Assembly (NCBI RefSeq): GCF_001042635.1
Contig: NZ_AP012331.1
Coordinates: 62,001 to 126,000 of the forward strand
From: Bifidobacterium scardovii JCM 12489 = DSM 13734
GTDB lineage: Bacteria > Actinomycetota > Actinomycetes > Actinomycetales > Bifidobacteriaceae
Reading direction: 5' to 3'
DNA: 64,000 nucleotides
Part shown: positions 11,067 to 18,600 of the stretch, piece by piece
Layout of the letters: each line of letters starts with the position of its first letter
Numbering within the stretch: position 1 is the first letter of the stretch
Made by a program: the position numbers and the translations under genes
Notes under the pieces: model-generated
What the model saw: only the letters and a program-made list of their open reading frames with translations
Database searches by the model: none
Told to the model about the DNA's origin: nothing

Positions 11067-11108
11067 AAAAGCCCTGCGCGGCAAGCGATCTTGCGGCACA
11101 GGGCTTTA
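11067..11108 (-). terminator. Terminator of the small membrane protein gene
   Basis: aaagccctg and cagggcttt pair around an inner stem (gcaag/cttgc). The hairpin lies 36 bp after the stop codon of the minus-strand gene and ends with a T run on that strand (from aaaa at 11067). Confidence 0.7.
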
Positions 11109-11143
11109 CTACGGTTCGCGTATATGGTTCTCGGCGTGCGGAA

Positions 11144-11362
11144 TCAGGCGGTGGCCGGAGCGGCTTCCTCTTCGCCGGCATCTTCCCCAGTATCCTTGGT
11201 CAGCCCCAGATCGACCGGAGACGAGCTGTTCTCCCAAGGCTCCTCCCACGGGTCGTAATCCGGATTCTGCTGCTTGTAGATGTACAGACCGACCAGGCCG
11301 GCGAGCAGCGCGCCGAACAGCAGCGCAAAGAACTTCCAACCGTTAGAAGACTTGTTCTCCAT
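11144..11362 (-). CDS. Small single-pass membrane protein, hypothetical
   Basis: A 72-residue protein with one transmembrane helix (FFALLFGALLAGLVGLYIY, about residues 10-28) after a short polar N-terminus MENKSSNGWK. A Pro/Trp-rich acidic tail follows: QQNPDYDPWEEPWENSSS, then EDAGEEEAAPATA. The start is chosen because AAAGGAG lies 6 nt upstream; the longer frame adds a non-conserved-looking N-terminus. I do not recognise a family. The position between glgP and a rhomboid protease near the division cluster hints at an envelope role, but that is inference. Confidence 0.7.
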   Translation of the reverse strand: MENKSSNGWKFFALLFGALLAGLVGLYIYKQQNPDYDPWEEPWENSSSPVDLGLTKDTGEDAGEEEAAPATA

Positions 11363-11619
11363 GACGGCTCCTTTCCCAATACTGGCTGGCCTGCCCATCC
11401 AAGCCAACTCTGCTCTCTATCTTAAGCCGAAGAATGTGACGATTGAGTGGATTTACGCGCCGCACGATTCTCGCCGCAACGGCTGCGCTCCGGCGAATCG
11501 CGCAATGATCGCCGTAATGCCCGGATGCCGCCGAGGGGCGGTTCGGGGCACTGGCCGATCACGAGACCGCGCGGTGGCGGATTCCGCGCTCGCGGGTGAG
11601 GGTCGACTACAGTAGAGAC

Positions 11620-12432
11620 ATGGCTTACCGATTCAACTTGTTCCCCGGCTCTCCGACCATACGCGATATGTTTTCCAAGCGTGCGATCCGCTACCAGTGG
11701 CGCGACAACGGACCGGTCATCACAACGGCGATCCTGCTGATCTGCGTGGCGGTGTGGATCGTCGAACTGCTGCTGTGGCTGCTATGGCCCAGCGGATTGA
11801 ACGAACTGCTTGGTTTCGGCATGTTCCAGCCCATGCACGCCGTGAGCCGTCCGTGGACGTTCATCACCTCGATGTTCCTGCACCAGCCCACATCGCTGAT
11901 GCACATCCTGTTCAACATGATTTCCCTATGGGCGGTGGCGCCCGTCCTCGAGCGCCTGATGGGCCATTGGCCGTTCCTCGCGCTCTACCTGCTGTCCGGC
12001 ATCGGCGGCGGACTGGGCATGATGGCGTGGGGCGTGATCACCCCCAACGGGTCGGGGTGGCTGAACGCGTCCTATGGCGCATCCGGCGCGTTGTTCGGGC
12101 TATTCGCCAGCCTGCTGATCGTCTATCGGCGCATCGGCATCGACATCAGCTCGATGATGGTGTGGATGGTCATCAACTTCGCCATGCCGTTCGTGATGCG
12201 CAATATCGCGTGGCAGGCGCATGTCGGCGGCTTCCTGATCGGTGCGCTATTCACGTGGCTGTTGATTTCCGGAGCCCACTCGCTGCGTGGCAAGAGCCTC
12301 ACCTACCGCACCGCGGTGTACGGCGCGATCGTGTTCGTGCTGCTGGTCGTGGCTGTTCTGCTGTGCGATATGGGTAACCCGGCCGAGTACTCAGCCTGCT
12401 GTTCCGCATGCCGTGAGACCATCACTGGATGA
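11620..12432 (+). CDS. Rhomboid family intramembrane serine protease
   Basis: Cleaves transmembrane substrates inside the membrane; the target is unknown. The 270-residue protein has six or more hydrophobic helices. The catalytic Ser is in the motif YGASGALFGLFAS after LNAS, and the catalytic His is in WQAHVGGFLIGALFT. The loop HILFNMISLWAVAPVLER is the usual rhomboid H..N segment. The start MAYRFNLFPGSP follows GTAGAGA. A rhomboid gene near crgA and the kinase cluster is also seen in Streptomyces. A strong terminator follows directly. Confidence 0.93.
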   Translation: MAYRFNLFPGSPTIRDMFSKRAIRYQWRDNGPVITTAILLICVAVWIVELLLWLLWPSGLNELLGFGMFQPMHAVSRPWTFITSMFLHQPTSLMHILFNMISLWAVAPVLERLMGHWPFLALYLLSGIGGGLGMMAWGVITPNGSGWLNASYGASGALFGLFASLLIVYRRIGIDISSMMVWMVINFAMPFVMRNIAWQAHVGGFLIGALFTWLLISGAHSLRGKSLTYRTAVYGAIVFVLLVVAVLLCDMGNPAEYSACCSACRETITG

Positions 12433-12480
12433 ACGGGCCGCGCCCCCACGATTCAACGGAATCGTGGGGGCGCGGCCCGT
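12433..12480 (+). terminator. Terminator of the rhomboid gene
   Basis: An essentially perfect 21-bp stem (acgggccgcgcccccacgat and its complement) starts immediately after the stop codon. It is followed by ttgttgtgg, a weak T tract. Confidence 0.8.
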
Positions 12481-12540
12481 TTGTTGTGGTGCCGTCGGCC
12501 GGTGCGTGACGGTCTTGGTGATGCACCGGTGAAGGACCGT

Positions 12541-12900
12541 TGGATGCAGTGAATTACATTCGTGTAGTTTTCCACATCATGTGGAAAAGGATGTGGATAA
12601 CTTGGGTATAACTCGGGGATAACTGTGGATAGCAATGTGAATGGCTCGCTGGGAATGTTGTAAATTGCAGGGTTTTATGGGTTGTGCATAGTGTGCATAA
12701 CACTCCCCATAGTTATCCACAATTGTGGATAACACATTGTGGATTGTGTATAAGTTGGGGATATAGAGTGGACAACCGGTGGATAAGTGGTGGATAACTT
12801 ACCGAAAGCCCTGTAAAATCAAGGGTTTCTGATGTGGATAAGTAATGTGGACTACTGCACGCGCAGTAAAAATCACATGGTGAATCGTTACCTAATCACA
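12541..12900. other. DnaA-box cluster, candidate chromosomal origin (oriC)
   Basis: The AT-rich region has exact DnaA boxes (TTATCCACA or its complement) at 12592-12600, 12713-12721, 12724-12732 and 12833-12841. The middle two form the perfect palindrome ttatccacaattgtggataa. Near-consensus boxes lie at 12568-12576, 12580-12588, 12624-12632, about 12738, 12778-12786 and 12789-12797, and tgtgcata variants near 12683-12700. Density and composition fit oriC, and the gene neighbourhood is origin-proximal in Actinobacteria. dnaA and dnaN are not in the window, so an accessory DnaA-binding region remains possible. Confidence 0.75.
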
Positions 12901-13033
12901 TATTGGACCATCGACGTCACGCATGGTGCTCGTCGCCGTCATGTCTGTCGCCCGGTACTCCTGCTGCTCCATCATGACCGTCCCGGTTGAGTCTGCGGCC
13001 GGTGATTCCCCGAACCGGTTACCATGGCTTACC

Positions 13034-14698
13034 ATGACAACCATGGGCATTTCTCCTCAGACACAGGCCTTTATCGACGCGCATCGTACGGAAGACGTGC
13101 GTGATTTGGCGTTGCGGGCCAAGAAGAGCGAGGGACTGGACCTGCCGTTTGCGCTGGATCAGATCGCCGGCTGGCAGACCGCACGGCATAAGCTGCCGGA
13201 GTGGGCCGGCTGCGATGGGATCGTCTATCCCCCGCATCTGTCCATGGAACAGTGCTCATCGCAGTTCACCGCGCGGTACAAGGCGTCGGTCGCGCGGCGT
13301 CTCACGGCACCGGTCTCGGAACATGCCGACCGCGAACCGCCGCGTTCCGGCACGCTGGTGGATCTGACCGGTGGCTTCGGCGTCGACTGCTCCTATATGT
13401 CGCGCGAATTCAGCCATGCGGTCTATGTGGAGCGCCAGGAGCATCTCTGCGTGCTGGCCGTGCACAATATGAACGCGCTGGGTTTGCGCCATGTCGCCGT
13501 CGTCAACGCGGATGCGGAGGAGTATCTGCGTGCATTGACGGGCGAATCCGGCGATCGTCGCCCGGAATCCCATCAAGACCATTCGGATCATCTGCATTGC
13601 CCGGATCCGAACGCCCGGCAAGCCCAGGAACTCCGGCAGGATCGGGAATCCTCGTGGATAGGCGGCTCGCATCGGCAGGAGTCCGAGTCCGCGGATTCGC
13701 GCTCCACGGTTGTGCCGACTATACCGGCTGCAGCGTCTGCCGCGACGCCGGTATCGCTGATTTTTCTGGACCCGGCGCGGCGCGACGAGCACGGCGCGCG
13801 CACCTATGCGATCGAGGACTGCACACCGAACGTGCTGGAGTTGCGTGATCGGCTGCTGGCGGCGGCCCCCTGCGTCATGATCAAGCTGTCGCCGATGCTG
13901 GACTGGCGCAAGGCCGTGGCCGATTTCGGAGGAGCGGTCAGCGAGGTGCACATCGTCTCCACCGGCAACGAATGCAAGGAACTGCTGCTGGTGCTCCAGC
14001 GGCACGAGTCCGGAGCCGGGGACACCGGAACTGCCGATGCCGCCGGTAGCACCGGCGCGTACACTAGTACTGCTGCGGGCAACGCTGCCCCGGACAACTC
14101 AGCCCCGGGCAACCCGGCCGTCATCGCCGCAGCCGCCATGCATGGCCCCAGCCCCGATATCGCACCGGCATCGGATGGGACGCCGGGGAACCCCGATCCG
14201 CCGCTCACGCTGCGCGTATACTGCGTCAACGACGGGGACGTGGTGTCATATGACTACGATCCGAACGGCGCCTCGTCGGATCGTTCGCTGAGACTCGCAC
14301 CGTTGCCGGAACCGATGGCATACCTGTACGAGCCGAATGCCTCCATCATGAAGGCCGGTTGCTTCGCGCTGGTGGAGAGGCGGTACGGCGTCGTCCAGAT
14401 CGGCCCGGACAGCCATCTGTTCGTCGGCGCGCGGCGCATCGACGATTTTCCGGGGCGCGCGTTCGCCATCGACACAGTGACGGCGATGGGCAAAAGGGAG
14501 CGTAAGACCGCTCTTGCCGGCATCACCCGGGCGAACATCTCCGTGCGCAATTTCCCGCTCACCGCGCCTCAGCTGCGGGCCAAGCTCAAACTCGCGGATG
14601 GCGGCGACGTTTATCTGTTCGGCACGACCATGCAGGGAGGCCGGCATGTGCTCATCCGCGCGGCAAAGGTCCGTGCGGAAGCGTCGACGGACCGCTAG
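13034..14698 (+). CDS. Class I SAM-dependent methyltransferase with THUMP-like domain
   Basis: A putative RNA-modifying methyltransferase; the target is unknown. An N-terminal helical region (TQAFIDAHRTEDVRDLAL) precedes a Rossmann methyltransferase core with motif I LVDLTGGFGVDCSYMSR and the acidic VERQEHLC. The motif IFLDPARRDEHGART is the catalytic-type DPxR block. The C-terminal part (NASIMKAGCFALVERRYG to the end, with KRERKTALAGITRANISVR) resembles the THUMP-like domain of this family. Two Ala/Ser/Pro-rich inserts (about residues 155-205 and 325-380) interrupt the core and enlarge it. The start is uncertain: ATGs at 13034 and 13043 fit the family N-terminus, and one at 12923 lies beside the DnaA boxes. 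Confidence 0.8.
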   Translation: MTTMGISPQTQAFIDAHRTEDVRDLALRAKKSEGLDLPFALDQIAGWQTARHKLPEWAGCDGIVYPPHLSMEQCSSQFTARYKASVARRLTAPVSEHADREPPRSGTLVDLTGGFGVDCSYMSREFSHAVYVERQEHLCVLAVHNMNALGLRHVAVVNADAEEYLRALTGESGDRRPESHQDHSDHLHCPDPNARQAQELRQDRESSWIGGSHRQESESADSRSTVVPTIPAAASAATPVSLIFLDPARRDEHGARTYAIEDCTPNVLELRDRLLAAAPCVMIKLSPMLDWRKAVADFGGAVSEVHIVSTGNECKELLLVLQRHESGAGDTGTADAAGSTGAYTSTAAGNAAPDNSAPGNPAVIAAAAMHGPSPDIAPASDGTPGNPDPPLTLRVYCVNDGDVVSYDYDPNGASSDRSLRLAPLPEPMAYLYEPNASIMKAGCFALVERRYGVVQIGPDSHLFVGARRIDDFPGRAFAIDTVTAMGKRERKTALAGITRANISVRNFPLTAPQLRAKLKLADGGDVYLFGTTMQGGRHVLIRAAKVRAEASTDR

Positions 14699-14705
14699 TA
14701 ATCCT

Positions 14706-14740
14706 GTGTCTGGCTCCCCTCAGAGAGGGGAGCCAGACAC
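14706..14740 (+). terminator. Hairpin of the ggctcccctc family after the methyltransferase gene
   Basis: A perfect 15-bp stem (gtgtctggctcccct and complement) lies 8 bp after the stop codon. A second, similar hairpin, ggctcccct-N9-aggggagcc, lies at 14788-14814. Both share the core with the mosaic intergenic repeats found elsewhere in the window. Confidence 0.7.
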
Positions 14741-14862
14741 GGCAAACGGCTAATACCGGCCCCTCGCATGCGTTGCGGCATACGAACGGCTCCCCTGCCA
14801 TGGGAAGGGGAGCCGGGAGAATCTATCCTGTGGACGGCAGCAGGCCGGGGTTGGAACCGGAC

Positions 14863-15321
14863 TCAGCGCCACCACATGGTCATGATGAAGCCGACCATGA
14901 TGAACGCGAAGGCGATGACCAGATTCCAGAAGCTGATGTTCGGGATCGGATAGTTGCCGGTCAGGTAGTAGACGACGGCCCAGACCAGGCCGATGACCAT
15001 CAGGGTGCAGAACAGCGGCACGAACCAGCGCGGATTCGACTTGGTGCCCTTGATGGTCTCCTCGACGCGCTTGGTGTTCTCGGCCTGGCGCTGCATCATG
15101 CGCTGCATCTGCGGGGTGAGCGCCGACTTGTCGGCGCTGGCGTTGAGCACGGCCTCCACCTGGTCCATCGGGACGCCGTAATCCTCATCATCGTCGGTCG
15201 CTGCGGCCGCGCCGTCGGTGGCGGCGACTGCCTTCTCATCGGCGTTCTTGGCGGCATCGGTGTCGGACTGCCAGTCCTTCTGCTCTTCCGAGTCGGTTTC
15301 GTGCAGCTGTGTATCTGCCAT
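14863..15321 (-). CDS. crgA: Cell division protein CrgA
   Basis: CrgA is a two-helix membrane protein of the actinobacterial divisome that recruits peptidoglycan enzymes to the septum. The 152-residue protein has an extended acidic, Ala-rich N-terminus. The typical C-terminal block follows: SNPRWFVPLFCTLMVIGLVW and LTGNYPIPNISFWNLVIAF, with helices at about residues 99-119 and 128-148. The start MADTQLHETDSEE follows AAGGAGAC. It is divergent from the DUF881 gene, as in Mycobacterium. The N-terminal extension is longer than in mycobacterial CrgA. Confidence 0.93.
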   Translation of the reverse strand: MADTQLHETDSEEQKDWQSDTDAAKNADEKAVAATDGAAAATDDDEDYGVPMDQVEAVLNASADKSALTPQMQRMMQRQAENTKRVEETIKGTKSNPRWFVPLFCTLMVIGLVWAVVYYLTGNYPIPNISFWNLVIAFAFIMVGFIMTMWWR

Positions 15322-15420
15322 CAGCGTAGTCTCCTTTATATAGGCTAAAAGTCATAATAGTGGTTAGACTCGAAACTGGCGAATAGCGAGCCCATAATCA
15401 ACTGAAACGGCGGAATATCC

Positions 15421-16209
15421 ATGGCAAAGCACACCGGAAAGCACGGCGCGAAGCACTCATGGCTGGGCGGGGTCGCCGTGTTCGTGGTCGTCGCGTTGTC
15501 CGGGTACCTGCTGGCGGTCAATCTGCAGGTGAACCGCACCGCTTCGGTGTCGTCGGACACCGCCGACCTGATCGAGCAGCGCGTCAAGCGCGTCAACCAG
15601 CTGCAGGACGACATCTCCAAGCTGGGCTCGCAGATCGACACCTTCAAATCCATCGCGGGGGACGGCACCTCCGACGCCACCGGGATGGCCGACACCGGCA
15701 CCAGCACCGAAAGCGCCGGATCGGGCACCACGCTGAAAGCTGTCGAAGGGCCGGGCGTGACGGTGACGCTGAACGATTCGCCGCTGTGGGAAAAGATGGT
15801 CGACAATTCCGGTTCGACATCGAACATCAACGACTATGTGATCCATCAGGAAGACATCGAATCCGTGGTGAACGCGCTGTGGGCCGGAGGCGCCGAGTCG
15901 ATGATGATCCAGGACCAGCGCGTGCTGTTCAATTCCGCGGTGATCTGCCAGGGCAACGTGCTGCTGCTGCAGGGCAAGAAGTACTCGCCGCCGTACACGA
16001 TATCGGCCATCGGGCCGGTCGATGATATGCTGCAGGCATTGAATGATTCGAAAGCGATCAAGATCTACAAGGAGTATGTCAGCGCATTCGGCGTAGGCTG
16101 GAAGGTCGAGACCAAGGACAAGCTGGAATTCCCCGAATCGGCGGCGCTGCTGCAGTCGCTGAAGTACTCAAGCGTTATTGATGATTCGAAAGAGACGAAC
16201 GAACAGTGA
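15421..16209 (+). CDS. DUF881 family protein
   Basis: A 262-residue bitopic protein. After a basic N-terminus (MAKHTGKHGAKHSWLGG) comes one transmembrane helix (VAVFVVVALSGYLLAVNLQV), then a short coiled coil (DLIEQRVKRVNQLQDDISKL). The DUF881 domain follows with VEGPGVTVTLNDSP, NDYVIHQEDIESVVNALWAGGAE and SPPYTISAIGPVDDMLQAL. The function is unknown, but the gene is constantly linked to crgA and the kinase cluster (the equivalent of Rv0012 in M. tuberculosis). The stop overlaps the sortase start by 4 nt (GTGA), so the two are probably translationally coupled. Confidence 0.9.
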   Translation: MAKHTGKHGAKHSWLGGVAVFVVVALSGYLLAVNLQVNRTASVSSDTADLIEQRVKRVNQLQDDISKLGSQIDTFKSIAGDGTSDATGMADTGTSTESAGSGTTLKAVEGPGVTVTLNDSPLWEKMVDNSGSTSNINDYVIHQEDIESVVNALWAGGAESMMIQDQRVLFNSAVICQGNVLLLQGKKYSPPYTISAIGPVDDMLQALNDSKAIKIYKEYVSAFGVGWKVETKDKLEFPESAALLQSLKYSSVIDDSKETNEQ

Positions 16210-17435
16210 GACACGCAAAGCAACCGCAGATGGATGGCGATGGGCGCGAGCGGTACGATCGCGAATCATATGACATGGCCGACCGGCTCGACCAGGTCAG
16301 CGACCCCGATGACGGCGGGTCGGAAGCCGCATGGGCGCAGTCGTGGCCGGAACGGGAGCCGGCGCGGCGCCGTCACAGGCCGTTCTGGGCCGTTATGGGC
16401 ATCATCGCCGAAATCCTGTTGACCATGGCGGTCGTCTGCGCGCTGTACATCGCGTGGCTGCTGTGGTGGACCGGCGTAGAGGCCGAGCGGACGCAGCATG
16501 AGGTGCTGCAATCGGCGTCATGGTCCGATCCGGGCGAAGGCGACGCCGCCAAGATCGCGCAGGCGCAGGAGGGCGAACCTCCCGTCCAGCAGGATTCGGC
16601 GAACGAGGGGGATCTGATCGCGCAGATCTACATCCCGCGTTTCGGCGAGAACTGGCACCGCAACATCGTCGAGGGCACGTCGCTCGAGGAACTCAACAAG
16701 CACGGGCTCGGCCACTACGAGAACACGCAGTGGCCCGGGCAGCTCGGCAACTTCGCGATAGCCGGGCACCGCGACGGCTATGGCCAGCCGCTGGGCGACG
16801 TGGACAAGCTCCAGCCGGGCGATACGATCGTGATCCGCACCAAGGACTACTGGTACGTGTACCACTACACGAACTACGAGATCGTCAAGCCGGACGAGGT
16901 TCGCGTGATCGGCGCCGACCCGCAGCATCCGGGGGAGGCCCCGACCAAGCGCATGATCACGATGACCACCTGCGAGCCGAAGTACTCGACGCCGATCTAC
17001 CGATGGATCAGCTACGGCGAGCTGACCTACTGGGCCAAGGTGTCCGACGGCACCCCAAAGGAGCTGACGGACGGTACGGCCGCCAGCGACGTCACCTTCG
17101 TCTCCAACGAGAAGACCTCATGGGCGGCGCAGCTTGACTCGCTGGTGCCGTTGATGCTTGGCGCATTGGCCGTGTATGCGGTGCTGTTCCTGGCGGCGCT
17201 CGCGGCATGGCGCTTCCCCGTGCTGCGCGAGATCCGCGACGGATACCGCCAGCGCCCGGAGGCGAGCATCTACGGATGGCTGATCCGCCACCAGCCGGGC
17301 GTGCTGCCGGTGCGCTTCGTGTTGCTCGCGCTGCTGCTGTTCGCCGCTGCGGTCGCGCTGTTCCAATGGGGATTCCCGTGGGCGGCCTCGAACATCCCGG
17401 CGCTGCGCGCGATGTCGAATTACTCGGTGTCGTGA
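16206..17435 (+). CDS. Class E sortase
   Basis: A membrane-bound transpeptidase that would anchor surface proteins to peptidoglycan; class E enzymes prefer LAXTG-like signals. The 409-residue protein has an N-terminal membrane helix (FWAVMGIIAEILLTMAVVCAL), then the sortase domain IAQIYIPRFGENWHRNIVEG. The catalytic His is in AIAGHRDGYGQP (near residue 186), the Cys in TMTTCEPKYSTP (near 255) and the Arg in YRWISYGEL. The C-terminus has two more hydrophobic segments (LVPLMLGALAVYAVLFLAAL and FVLLALLLFAAAVALF), which is unusual for small sortases. The GTG start overlaps the previous stop. No obvious substrate gene is seen in the window. Confidence 0.92.
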   Translation: MRHAKQPQMDGDGRERYDRESYDMADRLDQVSDPDDGGSEAAWAQSWPEREPARRRHRPFWAVMGIIAEILLTMAVVCALYIAWLLWWTGVEAERTQHEVLQSASWSDPGEGDAAKIAQAQEGEPPVQQDSANEGDLIAQIYIPRFGENWHRNIVEGTSLEELNKHGLGHYENTQWPGQLGNFAIAGHRDGYGQPLGDVDKLQPGDTIVIRTKDYWYVYHYTNYEIVKPDEVRVIGADPQHPGEAPTKRMITMTTCEPKYSTPIYRWISYGELTYWAKVSDGTPKELTDGTAASDVTFVSNEKTSWAAQLDSLVPLMLGALAVYAVLFLAALAAWRFPVLREIRDGYRQRPEASIYGWLIRHQPGVLPVRFVLLALLLFAAAVALFQWGFPWAASNIPALRAMSNYSVS

Positions 17436-17532
17436 GGCGGCGCTGAGGCTTGGCCGGGGTGCCGATGAGGTGCCGCTGAGGCTGCGTTGCGCCGTAATAT
17501 GCCGTCCCCGGCCGTGGATTGAGCGGTAGGTG

Positions 17533-17649
17533 CGAGTTGTCGGTGCGCGGAAACGGAGAGTGGCTGTTCTCGGCGTGATTTTCTATCGTTTTTCGATAGA
17601 TTTCGCTCGATAAACGGTTGGGGCTACACAGTCGCGCACCGACAACTCG
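17533..17649. repeat. Inverted-repeat element with arms cgagttgtcggtgcgc
   Basis: Bases 17533-17548 and 17634-17649 are perfect 16-bp inverted copies. Between them is a small hairpin ctatcg-ttttt-cgatag (17583-17599). The same arm flanks a second element at 61498-61605. The rest of the 312-bp spacer between the sortase and amidotransferase genes shows nothing else clear. Confidence 0.8.
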
Positions 17650-17747
17650 AACTTTTGATGCATTTTCCCGTTCCGGGGGCCTCCGGGCGATACACTGGGC
17701 GGCAGGGTGTCGGCGCGATGGCGCCGACGTGTCTGGCAAGGAGCACT

Positions 17748-18392
17748 ATGACGGATTCGGCGCATATTCTGGTGGTCGACAACTACGATTCGTTCGTGTA
17801 CACGATCGTTGGGTACCTCAAGACCTTGGGCGCAACGGTGGATGTGGTGCGCAACGACGCGATCGACCCCGCACAGCCGCAGGTGCTCGACGGCTACGAC
17901 GGCGTGCTGATCTCCCCTGGCCCGGGCGCCCCGGCCGATTCGGGCGCCAGCGAGGACATGATCCGCCGCTGCGCCAGCGAACGCAAACCGATGTTCGGCG
18001 TCTGCCTCGGGCTGCAGGCGCTCGCGGAGGTATACGGGTGCACCGTCGACCATGCCCCGACGATCATGCATGGCAAGACCAGCTTGGTCGAGCACATCGA
18101 CGATGAGATCTTCGCCGGGGTCGCCAATCCGATGACCGCGACGCGCTACCACTCGCTGGCGGTGGAACCGGATTCCGTGCCCGATGATCTGGTGGTGACC
18201 GCGTGGACGCAGGGCGACCACATCATCCAGGGGATCAAGCACCGCGATCTGCCGATGTACGCCGTGCAGTTCCACCCCGAGTCGGTGATGACGCAGGACG
18301 GCTACCGCCTGCTGGCCAACTGGCTGGCCGTCTGCGGGCAGGACAGCGCCGTGGCCAAGTCGCAGGGCCTGCAGCCCAAGATCGCGCGATAG
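17748..18392 (+). CDS. pabA: Glutamine amidotransferase component II (PabA/TrpG type)
   Basis: Hydrolyses glutamine and passes ammonia to an aminodeoxychorismate or anthranilate synthase subunit, for folate or tryptophan synthesis. The 214-residue protein has the whole class I triad: Cys in FGVCLGLQALAE, and His and Glu in VQFHPESVMTQDG. The N-terminus ILVVDNYDSFVYTIVGYL and ISPGPGAPADSG are typical. AAGGAG lies 6 nt before the ATG. The partner synthase is not in the window. Its place next to pknB is conserved (trpG/pabA beside pknB in mycobacteria), which leaves PabA versus TrpG open. A strong terminator follows. Confidence 0.9.
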   Translation: MTDSAHILVVDNYDSFVYTIVGYLKTLGATVDVVRNDAIDPAQPQVLDGYDGVLISPGPGAPADSGASEDMIRRCASERKPMFGVCLGLQALAEVYGCTVDHAPTIMHGKTSLVEHIDDEIFAGVANPMTATRYHSLAVEPDSVPDDLVVTAWTQGDHIIQGIKHRDLPMYAVQFHPESVMTQDGYRLLANWLAVCGQDSAVAKSQGLQPKIAR

Positions 18393-18406
18393 AGCGTTAT
18401 TCAAAT

Positions 18407-18451
18407 CGACATGCGCCCCGCCGGATAGACCATCCGGCGGGGCGCATGTCG
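18407..18451. terminator. Terminator between pabA and pknB
   Basis: A perfect 20-bp stem (cgacatgcgccccgccggat and its complement) with a 5-nt loop lies 15 bp after the pabA stop. The gene on the other side, pknB, ends at 18601, so the hairpin may serve mainly pabA. Confidence 0.8.
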
Positions 18452-18463
18452 ATGTTGTGCCTA

Positions 18464-18582
18464 TTCGGCTGGCTCCCCACAGCCCGCTGCGCGGGCAGCT
18501 CCCCTCAGAGAGGGGAGTCAGGCAACCTTCTGCCGTGTGATCGCCCCCGGCTCCCCCTTCAGAAGAGAGGGGAGCCGGAATG
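18464..18582. repeat. Mosaic hairpin repeat of the ggctcccctc family
   Basis: It contains ggctggctcccc, cccgctgcgcggg, ctcccctcagagaggggag and ggctccccc..gaggggagccgg, which can fold into several adjacent stems. It lies between the pabA terminator and the pknB stop and may terminate pknB transcripts. Confidence 0.65.
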
Positions 18583-18600
18583 CACGGCGAGCGGGAGGTA

